Shown here: piece after piece, positions 11,806 through 22,925 of the stretch
How the letters are laid out: each line of letters opens with the position of its first letter
Numbering within the stretch: position 1 is the first letter of the stretch
Origin: Apiotrichum sp. Y4204
Lineage: Eukaryota > Basidiomycota > Tremellomycetes > Trichosporonales > Trichosporonaceae
Assembly: GCA_025531455.1 (NCBI GenBank)
Contig: JAMYHL010000012.1
Location: 1 to 64,000, forward strand
Direction: 5' to 3'
Length of the DNA: 64,000 nt
The notes under the pieces: generated by a model
What the model saw: the letters and a program-made list of their open reading frames with translations, nothing else
Databases searched by the model: none
Told to the model about the DNA's origin: nothing
Position numbers and translations under genes: made by a program

Positions 11806-14637
11806 ATGCTATCCTCGGCAAGGCAGGGCGCGCTCCGGGCGCCCCGCCTCGCGGCCACCATTGTACCGCTCCCTGCAGAGTCGAGCCGGCAGGCCCAGGT
11901 CCGGGCAATGCTGCCTCCAGGGGGAGCCAACGCTGGCCACGGGCGGCGCGTGTACTCTGCCGCCGTGCTACTCGCTGCCGCCGAGGGCCCGACAGCTGAG
12001 CTAGCAACAGACGCATTATCCTCCGCCGCCGACTCGGGATCACGACCAAAATCAGCCCCTATGGCTGGCAGCTCGCGATTTTCGCGGAAGACTCATGCCG
12101 AGTTTGAGGTCGCTTCCCTGCCACCAGAACACCGGCCATTGCCTCACGATGTCGTTGTTCCGGTCGACGCTCCTCTCACCGTCGGGGAACGATTCGCACG
12201 GCTGGTCAAAGTGGATGCGATTGGAGCTCTACGCGCCCTCGCAGTCATGAGCGTGCAGGACCGTGAGACCATCGACTATAAGGCTATTCGGCAATTGATG
12301 TACTCGGCGCAGTCCGAGGTCAAGCCCAACGTCCGCCCGGCATTGTCTCACGAGGAGGCGACAGCAGCATTACGAGCCGCGCGCGCGATAATCTTTGCCC
12401 AGCCGAATTATGCCCGAGACCCACATGACGCTTTCCTTGGGAGGAGGTTGAAAGGCAACATGCTAAGATGGCTGTTGCGTCTCGCCATCAACATGGGGTG
12501 TTCGCGCTTCGTTGCCGAGACGTTTTACGAGCGCCTCGACGCGCAGATTCGGGACGGCAAGCAGATTCTTGATCTTGAGGGGCTGGCCATGGACCTTGCT
12601 GTCGCACGACAGTGGTCGCTCTTGACTACGCTTCTTCCTGGCCCATCTGAGAGCTTACCGCACGAGGTCTGGACACCGGCAATGGTTGCCAACGTGATGC
12701 AGGCTAACCTCGCCCTTGAACGCCCCGACGCCGCCATCTCACTCTTTCATCAGATTCCGCATGCTCCAACAGCAGATTCTCTCTGCTCCCTTGTGCAGGC
12801 TAATCTAGAAATTGGCGACATTCCCGCGGCACAACACGCAGCTCGAATTGCCCACGAGGCCAATATCCCCTATCCCGACATTCAGCTCTCCGTTCTCAAC
12901 GGCTACCGGATGCTGGGATACGACTCGGCCGTCGAGGAGCGTGTGCGTCACAGTATGAGGCAGCTTGGTTTTCCGCTCGAGGCCCCGATCCTGAACGCGT
13001 TAATCCGGTTGCGGCTGGACGCCAACGATCTCGCTGGGGCTGAAGCGATCGTGGGCGAGTTTCGTGTCTTTGGTCGTCCGTCCGGTCCCGAACCCAATAT
13101 CCAGACAGCTCTGCTGGCACTCACGATATCTATGCGGAATAACCACAACAGTTCGCTCAACGTACAGGCGTGTATCAACCTGTGGAATGGCATCGTCGAG
13201 GCTGGCGCACAGATCAACGACGCGAACGTGTCGCAGCTCCTGCGTACGCTCGATCGCGTGGGCCTCTCGGAGGAGGTGTACGAAGTTTTTGAAGCGGCAG
13301 TGCGTGGCGGCGAGACTCGCTGGGCGCTTCCGGACAGTTTCAAGCCTGGAATTGTTCTCGCCAACACTGCTCTGGAGATCTGTCTTCGCTTGCAGAAGTA
13401 CGATGGGCTCGTCGACGTCGGGTCCTTGATGCGTGAGGCAGATATTGAGGCTGATCAGCGAACGGTGCGGATCGTGCTCGAGTTTGCTAGCCGCGACATG
13501 CTCTCTTCGGCCGACACCCTTCGGCGACTGTTACGCCAGATGACGAAGCGTACGAACACCACACCCACCACGGACCAGTTCAACATCATTCTGAACGAGG
13601 CCGTTCGTCTCGCCGTCCGGTATCCTAGGGCCGCCGCCAAATACTTTGTCAAGCAGTCGTCGGACACGGTTTCCAAGGAGGTCCCGAGTGAGCTGCGACA
13701 GCTGCTTGAGAGCCGCATTACCCGTCTCAAAACCGCACCCCACACGACTGGGCGCTCTCTCCGCACCCGTCTCATGTTCGACACCCTGGCACTGGGCGAC
13801 GAGCCCGCGAACCGCGCGATCCGCTCAACCTGGCAGACGTTTGTCCTCCGTGGCTATCGCCCCGGCGCGAAACACTACCTGTCGCTCATGCGCGCGTACG
13901 TCAAAGTCGGCGCGATCAAGGATGCCGAGGACGTGATCCGTCTCGTTCACGAGGACGGCATCGCCCCGACGCCCGAGATGTACACCACCCTGATCGACGG
14001 GAACGGCTACCGCAACAACCCGGCAGGCGCTCGGTGGTGGTACGATGTCATGTCGCGTACGCCGTCCGGCCCTGATGCGGCCGCGTTCCGCGCGATCCTC
14101 CAGGCTTACACGTTCAACGGCCAGCCGGCGAACGCGATCCGCATTGCGCGTGAAGACTACAGCCGCATCTGCGTGGACGAGCAGGTTGTCGAGAGCGTTG
14201 CCCACGCGCTGCGTAAGAACAACAACATTACCGGTGCCATCTTCTTCATCGAGCACCACGCGCGGCGAAATGTCGAGCCGGCCAGCGAGTTTGACGTTGA
14301 GTGCGGGCCTGAAGCCGCAGTGGCCGACGAAGGTGAAGTGGAGTACGTCCTCACTGCACGCCTGCGCAAGGCGCTGCGCAAGATGGCCAACTACCTCGGC
14401 AAGCAGGACGTTTCGCGCATGGACGCGCCGGTGCGTGTCGCGTTTGAGGTGGCGCAGCGCATGCTTGCCTCGGACGACATGGCGCGGCCCCAGCGCCTCC
14501 GCAGGCCGCCACGCCTCGGTCCCGTTCGCCGGACCATGATCGTCGACCAGATTGCGACTGCTGCGCGCAAGGACAATGTGTCGCTTGCGAGTGATTTGGA
14601 GAGCGGGCAGTCGTCGTCGTATACAGAGGAGCGGTGA
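11806..14637 (+). CDS. Pentatricopeptide-repeat-like mitochondrial protein
   Basis: A single open exon of 943 codons starts at the ATG 11806, which follows a predicted leader intron. The N-terminus (MLSSARQGALRAPRLAATI) is rich in Arg, Ala and Ser without acidic residues, as in mitochondrial targeting peptides. The body is helical repeats of about 35 residues, for example LMRAYVKVGAIKDAEDVIRL, MYTTLIDGNGYRNNPAGARW and FRAILQAYTFNGQPANAIRI. These match the PPR pattern of paired antiparallel helices. Proteins of this sort bind organellar RNA and support mitochondrial transcript maturation or translation in fungi. The particular RNA target cannot be deduced. The absence of introns in so long a gene is unusual for this window. 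Confidence 0.75.
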   Translation: MLSSARQGALRAPRLAATIVPLPAESSRQAQVRAMLPPGGANAGHGRRVYSAAVLLAAAEGPTAELATDALSSAADSGSRPKSAPMAGSSRFSRKTHAEFEVASLPPEHRPLPHDVVVPVDAPLTVGERFARLVKVDAIGALRALAVMSVQDRETIDYKAIRQLMYSAQSEVKPNVRPALSHEEATAALRAARAIIFAQPNYARDPHDAFLGRRLKGNMLRWLLRLAINMGCSRFVAETFYERLDAQIRDGKQILDLEGLAMDLAVARQWSLLTTLLPGPSESLPHEVWTPAMVANVMQANLALERPDAAISLFHQIPHAPTADSLCSLVQANLEIGDIPAAQHAARIAHEANIPYPDIQLSVLNGYRMLGYDSAVEERVRHSMRQLGFPLEAPILNALIRLRLDANDLAGAEAIVGEFRVFGRPSGPEPNIQTALLALTISMRNNHNSSLNVQACINLWNGIVEAGAQINDANVSQLLRTLDRVGLSEEVYEVFEAAVRGGETRWALPDSFKPGIVLANTALEICLRLQKYDGLVDVGSLMREADIEADQRTVRIVLEFASRDMLSSADTLRRLLRQMTKRTNTTPTTDQFNIILNEAVRLAVRYPRAAAKYFVKQSSDTVSKEVPSELRQLLESRITRLKTAPHTTGRSLRTRLMFDTLALGDEPANRAIRSTWQTFVLRGYRPGAKHYLSLMRAYVKVGAIKDAEDVIRLVHEDGIAPTPEMYTTLIDGNGYRNNPAGARWWYDVMSRTPSGPDAAAFRAILQAYTFNGQPANAIRIAREDYSRICVDEQVVESVAHALRKNNNITGAIFFIEHHARRNVEPASEFDVECGPEAAVADEGEVEYVLTARLRKALRKMANYLGKQDVSRMDAPVRVAFEVAQRMLASDDMARPQRLRRPPRLGPVRRTMIVDQIATAARKDNVSLASDLESGQSSSYTEER

Positions 14638-15117
14638 GCGGTGAGCGCGCCCATTCGCGTCACCAGTGCGAGGTTGTGCGCGGGCATAGAAGGCAAGAAA
14701 CCATACATTTCAGTAGATCCCATCCATCCATGGCATATCCCACAACCACCAACCAACCAACAACCCAACAACCCAACCAAACAATTCCCCCATCATCAAC
14801 CACCCCCCATACCATAGCACGCAGCATCTGCTCAGACACAACCTCTCCATCGATGTAATGCATGCAATAGGCATACTGCGGTACATGGGTCAATGCTATG
14901 CGGGGTATGGCTGCCAAGTGAAATGAAGGTGAAGTGTAATGAAGTAAAATGAAGGTAATGAAGTGGTGGTCGGTGCGTGTCTTGTCGTGTCTGCCTGTCT
15001 GTCTGCCTGTTGCGTATTATCAACCCGGAACCCAAACTCGAGCCCATTTATGCCCGTATTATCCATCAAAGGTCGCCCCGCGTCGCCTCGCAGTCGAAAT
15101 CAAAAGCCAAAAGTCGA
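14638..15117. other. Convergent intergenic region, no gene seen
   Basis: 480 bp between the PPR stop and the end of the kinase gene. It holds CAA/CCAA-rich simple sequence near 14745-14785 and presumptive 3' UTRs. No coding or RNA feature is supported. Confidence 0.5.
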
Positions 15118-18100
15118 TCATCGTCCAAGGTCTCGTGCGCTTAGGCCCAACTGTGCCGTTTGGCGCGCATGTCCGGCATGCGACCTTGGGCTCGGACTCG
15201 GGCTCGGCGGGAGCTGCATTTGGTGCTGGCTCTGGCTGCGGCCATGACTTTGGCTTTGGGACAAGCTCAAGCCTCCGCTCTGGCTCTGGCTCTGGAACAG
15301 GCTCTGGCTGCGCCGGTTACCCGGGCGCACACTCTTGAGCGACTGCCTGTCCCTCTCGCTCCCGCTCGTCCGGTCTGACCGCTCCGTCCGGTCGCCAGTC
15401 CACTGCACGTCTCTGCTATCAGCGTCCGTCTTGCCGTGCCTGTGCCCCAGCTCGGGCGGGGCACTAGCTCAGTCTGGAGAGGGAGTGTCCCCCTCTGCTA
15501 CTCACGTGAGGTTCTGCCGCGAGAGCGGGCGCTTCTTGCTCTGTGTCGGGGTCACGCTGCGGCTTGAACTCGTACTCGTCGCATTGGGCTGGCTTTCCGT
15601 CGGGGAGAGAAACATGTCGTGGCTATTGGTGCCATTGTAACTTGCCCCCGAAGTGTGCGTGTCGTTGCCTCGGTCCTTGCTTCGCTCCCGATCCCGGTCT
15701 TTTTGGTCCTTTGGCCGGATGCGCGATCCGGGGGCACGCGAGTCGCCTGACGTGCGGCGCACGCTGAACACGCGTTTGGCGGGCACGGTGCTCTGCGCGA
15801 GGACGCTGACCGCCGCTTGGGAAGAGGTGGGCGCGACGGGTTCCTGCCCGCCAAAGACCAACGAGGTGTACGTCTTCTTTGCCAGCTCGCGCACAAGCAC
15901 CGCGCTGTCCTGCTTCGAAAGCTTATCGACAATGTCGTCGATACGGTAGCGTGTGATCATCGCCTCGCGGTCGGGGTGGTGTTCGAAGACCACGCGGGTG
16001 ATGTGGAGCAGACTGAGTCTGACACCCGCGGCCGACTCTTGGCGCTCTAGAGCCTCGGACAGACGACGGAGGAACTGTGTGGACGACGAGACCGCGGTGG
16101 TGAGAGCGGAGGAGAGACGGAAGAGCTTCAGGTAGCTCTCCAGAATACGCTCGAACGACATTGGTGCCGCATAGACGAAGCACTTCCTGAGGCTGTCTGT
16201 CGGCTCCTTCATAAGCAGCACATCCTCGACACGCGCTGGCTCATCCGTCATCCACGTCACAACTGCCTCAAGCGCAGATGTGCGCCAGTACGGGTCGTCC
16301 AAGAGGTTCAAATAGACTGATGTCAAAACGGAACTGGTATCAAAATCTGGCTACTCACGGTTCATGCCGTCGTTCTGCCACAACAGGCGCCTTGCAGCCT
16401 TGCCAGCATTCGCGAGGTCACACAGGATTGGGAAGACAAATTGCTTGAACGGGCGGTCGCGGTCGATCGTCTTCTTGAGCATGGGGATAATGCCCGCTGA
16501 TGCCGCCTCCTCCTGACGCGCCTTGGAGAGACGGCACATGGAGTAGATTGCCTGGAAGATGTGCGAGCAGATCTCGTTTGGCGGCTCTGACCGGTTCAGC
16601 AGCTTGCCCAGGAGCTCCACAAGATCCTCCATTGCATTCGAGTTCTGCAGCACCTCAATCAGCTTGGGGTGGGTCGCGAGATGCTTGATGGCCTTGATGG
16701 CAGTGACCAGAGACGTGTCAGGGAGGTGCTTGAGAATCCTGAGCAAGCCTGGTGGTTAGCAGGGGTATGCACCTAAACACGTACGCATCATGATTGTCCT
16801 CGTTGCAAAGCCCTGGCGGACATGATCGTCGCTCTGCGCAACCTGGCAGAAGAGAAGTAGCACCTCGAGCGCCCGCTTCGGGGTGTCGTCGACGACCTCA
16901 GGGTCCTGGATAACGGCGAGCAAAGACGTAGCGAGGGGATCGAGAATGCCCTCGCGGGTAAACATGCGGCAAAAGTCCGGCTTCGGTGTCGGACTCTGCA
17001 GGTCGAACACGCTACCAATGCCCTCGAGGGCCGAAAGAATGAGCGCCTTCTGATTCGAGTAGTCCTCGTCCAGAAGCTCCACGAGGACCTTGAGTCCACG
17101 ACAACTGGGGGTGAGTTCAAGGCAGGTCACTCAACCCACGAAATAAACATTTGCAGTGTAAGAGCACTGCGGGTGAGATGCTGAATGAATGTGGATGCCT
17201 CGAGACGCGTCTCGACGGAATGCTTCTTGCTAGTGTAGGGCTGGCGGGTCAGATGACAACAAGGTGATATACCCACAATGATAACAGGGATGCCGCCCAC
17301 AAGACAGAACGACTCTAGGTTGTCGACGTCAAATGCAACGATCTGGGCAAGTTAGAGGGCGGATCCGCAACTGGCTCACAAAATTAACAATCTTCAAAAG
17401 CCGCACCGCTACATCGCGGTTCATACGTGACTCGAGAAGCTCAAGGACACTGATAGGTTAGCGGGAATCGCTTTGCCACACCTACGTCAGCATGCCGTGG
17501 ACCTGGACAAAGTGCCGCTCGAGACCCATGTCCGGGGGCGCCGTCTCGAGCATATTCAACTGGGCGTCAGCGCAGAGATCAACATAGCACACTCACAAGC
17601 TCGTCACACACCACCCGCAGAGTAGTGTGAGCCGTGCCGACCTGCATCTGGTCCACAATCTTCTCTACTTGGCCCCACAGCGCGGCCTTCTTGTTGTGAT
17701 GCAAATTTGCCTCGAGATCGTCGACATCAAAGTCGTCAAACTCGGCAAAAGGATCCTCCTCGTCCTCTTCTTGTTCCTGCTCTTTCCAGCTGCGGTTGGA
17801 GCGGCGTGTAAGCTGCAGCGAGCCCATGGCGTACGCGCCGTCCGCTTCGAAGCCGTGACCGATGTCCGAGTAGTCTTCTTCATCGTCCTCGGTGTACTTC
17901 TGCAACTCGAGGTTCTCGGGCGCAGCCTTGCGCCCACGCAGAGAGGAGTTGCGTGATCCTGGTGGCGTGCGGATTGAAGCGGTCGGGCTCGATGTGGACA
18001 CCGCCTGAGGGGCAGGTGATGGGGCTGGAGTAGACTTCGGGGGAACAGGCGGCGGGCCCATAGATGGAGGTGAGGGTTTTGGCGGTGGTTTCGGTGCTTC

Positions 18101-19994
18101 GCGCTCGCGGTGCTCTCTCGGCTGGGGTTGCAGGGTGCCAATCTTCTGTAAGTCGCTGGGGCGCATGAGGCGGATCCGGCCCTTGTCCCGGAGCTGGAGT
18201 TAGTCGCGACCGTCGAACAGTCGACTCACCTTCATGTCGGACAGCTTCGCGGCAAGGTCATCCTCGCCGGCCGCGAGGTCCGAGTAGTCTTCAACAATAC
18301 CTGTCATGCGTGCGGACGACGCGGAGGGCTTCGTGCGGGTAACCGCCTTGGCGCGCAGCGTCTCGGTGTCCGAGTCGTGGCCCTCAAGATCGGCGTCAGA
18401 CGACGCGGTCGCCGAGGTCTCTGCTTTCCGCGCTGAATGTCAGTTCGCTCCGGGCACTTTAACTCACGAGTAACCTTAGCAAACCGCTCGTCAAACGCAA
18501 TGTCCGCAAAGTCGTTATCCCACTCGGTCTCGCTGTTCTCGCGCGCGCGGTTGAGCACTTCGCTCACGTGCTGGTTCTTCTGCAACAGGCCGCCAGCACC
18601 AGGAGGTGCCAGAGCTGGTGCCACGGCTGGACCAGGCGCAAGCACTGAGTCGGACCGGTTCCGCGGAGCCTCATTAGCTTTGCTGCGCGGTGTCCTCCGC
18701 ATCGTGCTAAAGTTCTTTGGTGATGCTAAACGCGTCAGAAAGATGTCTGATAAACCGAAACAGCGATGGACAACTGATGCGCATCACTGCCACCGCCAAG
18801 GCACGCACCGTTCAGCGCCTCGTTCCACTGCTGCACCTGCTGGATCGCCTCGCCGTGCGTAATCTTCTGCTTTGAAAGAACGACCGTCGCGTCGCGGCGC
18901 GGGGACGCCTCCTCGCTCGGCGCCATCACCGCCGGAATGCTGCCCCGCATAGCATGGTGGTTGCCCGTTCTGCTGTGGTTGTTCTTGGCCTTGGGCGTCG
19001 TGTGACCTGGATGCTCGCCGGGAGACCGCCGCGCCGTCTGCATCCACGCGTGCCGCAGCAGCTTCTTCGCGGTGACGCGCAGGTTGGGGTCCTTCTGGAA
19101 ACACTGGTAAAGAAAGTCCTTGACCACCTGGGGAAGATGTCAGCAGACTGTCCGGTGATTGATCTTGGGTGGCTGAGGGGCCCGCTCCGCGTGGGACGAC
19201 GGGCCGACGCCACTCCGTGTAACACGGCATGCATGCATGCCAGCATGCCGCATGCCACCATTGAGGCTGTGACTGACCGGACTTGCACCCTCGGGTATCC
19301 GCATCGACTCGTCCTGCACGATTCGCCACAGCGCCTGCATCGGTGCGAGGTCGCCGTATGGTGGCTTGCCCTCGAGGAGCTCGACGACGACGCAGCCGAC
19401 GCTCCAAATGTCGCTCGTGGTGGTGGCGCCGCTCTGCTCGATGACCTCCGGCGCCATCCAGTACGGCGAGCCGACAACCTCATTATCCGCTGCGTCCGTG
19501 TTGGCGACATCAGCAATGTCTGGTGTCGGCGCACGACTGCTGACGCCAAAATCCGCGAGCTTGACACTGCCGTCCTTGTTAGTGAGGATATTTGCGCCCT
19601 TGATATCGCGATGGATGACACCCTGTTCGTGGAGATACGCGAGGCCCTCGAGGACCTGGCTGATGTAGACGGCGACGAGGGACTCTGGAAACTTGCCAAA
19701 CTTTTTGAGAATGGTCTGCAGCGAGCCGTTCTCGCAGTACTCGAGAATGATGAATAAGTTGTCCTTGTCCTGTGCCGAGCCCTTGTACTTTACGACGTTT
19801 GGGTGGTTGAGCTTTTTGAGGAGATCAATCTCGGACTGGATGTCGGGCAGCGACGACGCGGGCAGCGACTGCACCGAGATGGACTTGATGGCCACCGTCT
19901 CGCCGGTGCGAAAGTTGATCGCGCGATAGACGTTGCCGCTCGCGCCGCGGCCTAGCAGGTCGCCGAACTGGTAATCCAATAAGCTCGCCGCCAT
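15118..19994 (-). CDS. SIN-pathway protein kinase (S. pombe Cdc7 / Aspergillus SepH type)
   Basis: The start [15 protein letters not shown] leads into an N-terminal kinase domain: P-loop [19 protein letters not shown], catalytic loop [17 protein letters not shown] and [12 protein letters not shown], ending with [29 protein letters not shown] disordered linker of several hundred residues follows. The C-terminal half is armadillo-like helical repeats (about 15500-17100), including [20 protein letters not shown] and [24 protein letters not shown] segments. N-terminal kinase plus C-terminal helical scaffold is the Cdc7/SepH plan, which signals septation at the spindle pole body. I extend the gene past an in-frame TGA at 15502-15504: that TGA overlaps a GTGAGT donor, and splicing to an acceptor at about 15414 continues the frame into a Ser/Gln/Arg-rich tail ending at 15118. 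About nine introns are inferred. Confidence 0.85.
19226..19241. repeat. 16-bp perfect palindrome inside a kinase intron
   Basis: GGCATGCATGCATGCC equals its own reverse complement and lies in the intron that separates IPEGASP from VVKDF of the SIN kinase. More GCATGCC copies follow within 25 bp. Confidence 0.8.
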
Positions 19995-21099
19995 GGTTCA
20001 TTTCCCGGTCGTGTGAGATAGGTGGACGGGGAGGGGAGTAGGAAAGAGCACGAGCTAGGATGTGGGTAGTGGGGGATGGGGTGGGGGTGGTGGACGTGCT
20101 GATGGAGAGAGGGAGAGTTGGAAGAAAATGGGGTGCAAGAGAGAGAAACAATGCCCAGGCGGCGAAGATGAAGCAAGGGGGGGCCAAAATGTCGGAGCGC
20201 GAGAGAGGACACTCGAACAACTAGATGTCACAATGCAGACCGAATCTCCCAACAAGTCCAAATGAAGAGGTCAGGCCCGCCGGGGGGTAGGCCGAGTGTT
20301 GCCGCTGCTGCCGACGAGCCGACCGGAGAATAAGAGCGGCGGCGTGCCCTGCGGGGTGCGGGGAGCGCGGGGGATGGCGAAGGATGAGTGGAGGTGAGAG
20401 GTGGAGTAGACGCGTGACGGGCCGGAGAGGGAGTGGAGAATGGAGAATGAGGAGGATGGATGTGGTAGTGAAAATGCAATGCCGATGCTGATGCTGATGC
20501 AGGTAATGGTGGTGGTGGTGGTGGTGCGTGGTGGTTTGTTGTTGTTGTTGTTATGGTTTGTCAACAGCGTGTGGGCGGCGACGACGACGGTCGCGATGAT
20601 GCGAACTCTTGTTGTGAGCTAAGCAGTAGCGCGCGCAGTCGCTAGTAGGAGTATCACATGCACAAACCCAACAACATCTATGCCTGACCTTTGTCACTCT
20701 CTCTCTCTCTCTCTCTTCTCCCCGTACGCCTCCGCGATCGCGTCCACGTTACGGCATCTCGGAGGTTTACAAGTCACCCCCCCAGGTGGTTCCTATCACT
20801 CTAAAACTCTAGTCCTCACTGGCCATCGCAATGTGCGGCATGTAGCTCGCGAGCTCAAGGGAACACGCGACGCGATGTGTGCTATACTCACTCCCTTATT
20901 GAATCACGGATGGATGCCAGTGACATATTGTCCAGAGCCAGCCCTTTTCTACTGTATATATGCCCGAGAATGATGCCTCTTATCCATTTCTTCTTCCAAT
21001 CAACCCATCACCCCCATGATCTCTTCCCTCCTCCCCTTGCACGATCGCATCCCAGCTATCCCAGCCACGCACTCCCCACAGCACTCGCCGAGTCTATGT
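19995..21099. promoter_or_regulatory. Upstream region of the SIN kinase, with microsatellites
   Basis: 1.1 kb without a supported gene. It serves as promoter/leader of the kinase and 3' flank of SSU72. It contains (TGG)n at about 20506-20526, (TTG)n at about 20536-20552 and (CT)11 at 20697-20718. Confidence 0.5.
20697..20718. repeat. (CT)11 microsatellite
   Basis: An uninterrupted CT dinucleotide run of 22 bp in the kinase upstream region. Confidence 0.9.
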
Positions 21100-22380
21100 C
21101 TAGAAGAACGACACAGTGTGCAGCAGCGCGTGTGGGTGCTTCTCCGCATGCCGCACGAGGATCCCGTCAATCTCCGCATCGAGATCGCGCGCCTTTTCTA
21201 TCGTCTGGCAAAGCTCGAGGATAGACTTGCCCGCAATGTGCGCTTCTTCCGGGTTGTCCTTGATCTCAACGTTGATGACGTGAATGCTGCGGTTGAACTC
21301 TCCGCCTCGTGCGAGAAGATCTGGTGGGTCAGCGACATCTAAGGCCCGGCACCCACCTTCGCAGACCGCATCATAACATCGCTCCTCGCAAGTGATGACC
21401 ACATCGGCAAGCACAGAACGCAAGTCCTGCCACTTCTGCGGTGCAAGCTTAACTTTGCGGTTGCGGTCGAGCATCGGCAGAAGCCCGTTGGCCGTGTAAA
21501 GCTTGGGGTCCTTGGACTCGAGATCCTTGTAGATGACGTCGTAGGGCGTTCCGAAACGGTACACATTGGGCTTGTCAATGGCGGGCCCGGGAAGACGGAC
21601 AGCAGATCCCGTACCTGCCGAGATGACGCGCAGTCCCGCATTGCTGTCTGTCAGTGGGAAAAACGATGCGAAGACTTCACAACGCACTTCAACACCTTGT
21701 GTGCCTCCATAGAACGATTCTGAGAGTTAGTACACACCAACAACGCAACTCACGTTATTACTGGCACACACGACACAGAACAGCGGACGCTGACGAATAG
21801 CATTCGAAGTGTCGACCTCGTCTGCTGCGCCATTGGTGCGGGCGACTTCAACACGCTGGGGCGGCGGTGCTTCCTGGGTGGGCGCCGGCGCCGCAACGGG
21901 AGGGGGCGGTCCTCGTCCCCGTGTGCGGGGATCCTGGGGTGCAGAACGCGGGTCACGCGGGTCGCGGGGGAAGGCATCACGGGGGTCGCCGCCGTCGCGG
22001 TCGCGCGGGTCGCGTTGGTCTCGCGGGTCTCCTCGCGGGTCGCGGTCTCGAAGTCGCGGGTCGCCGCCGCCGCCGCCTCTCCGGGGGTCACGCGGGTCGG
22101 AAGGGAATGGCGGAGTGTTCGTCCCCTGCCCACGTAACCGCGGATCGTTCTGAAAGGGCGAGTTCGAGTTCGCGGCGCGGCCAAACCGATCGCCGCGCGG
22201 GTCGCGGCCTTCGCTGGCGCCATAAGGCGGGTACTGCGATGACCCGGGGTTGCCGCCGTATCCGCCCCCAGCACCACCACCTCCTCCTCCTCCTCCACCG
22301 CCATATGCGTTCTGCCCGCCATAGTTTTGCCCACCGCCGCCGCCCTGGCCGTACACGTTCCCTCGGCGTCGTGGGTCCAT
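21100..22380 (-). CDS. SSU72: SSU72 CTD phosphatase with long Gly-rich / DPR-repeat N-terminal extension
   Basis: The start [17 protein letters not shown] is followed by a Gly-rich stretch and then many DPR/DPRD repeats to about residue 150. The SSU72 domain begins near residue 198: [12 protein letters not shown], then [67 protein letters not shown] and the terminal LLHTVSFF. The active-site loop is C-A-S-N-N-N-R (Cys-x5-Arg), split by an intron (donor at 21753). SSU72 removes phosphate from Ser5 and Ser7 of the RNA polymerase II CTD and acts in the cleavage-polyadenylation complex. Yeast and human SSU72 are about 200 residues; this protein is about twice that because of the extension. The gene is divergent from Nup120, with 545 bp between starts. 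Confidence 0.93.
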
Positions 22381-22925
22381 CGTGCTGCTGTCAGCGCCAA
22401 AAGTCGCGTGGAGGAAGCCTCAAAGCTTACATCCGTGAGAGTGCGTGTCGCCGAGGAGCTGGATGAGAATCTGCTCTCGGTAACCCGAGAGGGGTGGGAG
22501 ATGGGGATGGAGTGGATGGGGGAGAGGAAGGGAGACAAACAGAAAAGTTGGGCCTGCTCGATGTCATTTCATCCAGAAATGTGGCGGGCCGTGGGCGGGG
22601 AGGGCATGTCATTGTGAAGATGGAATGGAGCGACGGAATCAAAATTGGCTGCACGCAAAACAATGACCAGCTCTCTTTTTGGCGTTGGGTGCTGCTCGTC
22701 GTCGCAAGTGAGCTCGAGCTGCTCTTATTCTCCAAGGCAATAACAATCAACCACATCCATCACATCTCCCTCCTACCCTTGCTCTTCACCCGACGCCGTT
22801 GATTCTGGAGGGCGCCGCAGACGACACCTCCTTTTGTGCTTTGCCGTCTCGCGCACTCTCCCTTCTGGCGACGCATCGAAAACCGTCGGCGGCTCCGCCC
22901 AAACACCACCGCCGACATCATCGCC
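22381..22925. promoter_or_regulatory. Divergent promoter between SSU72 and Nup120
   Basis: 545 bp between two outward-facing start codons, with no supported ORF or RNA gene. Confidence 0.5.
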
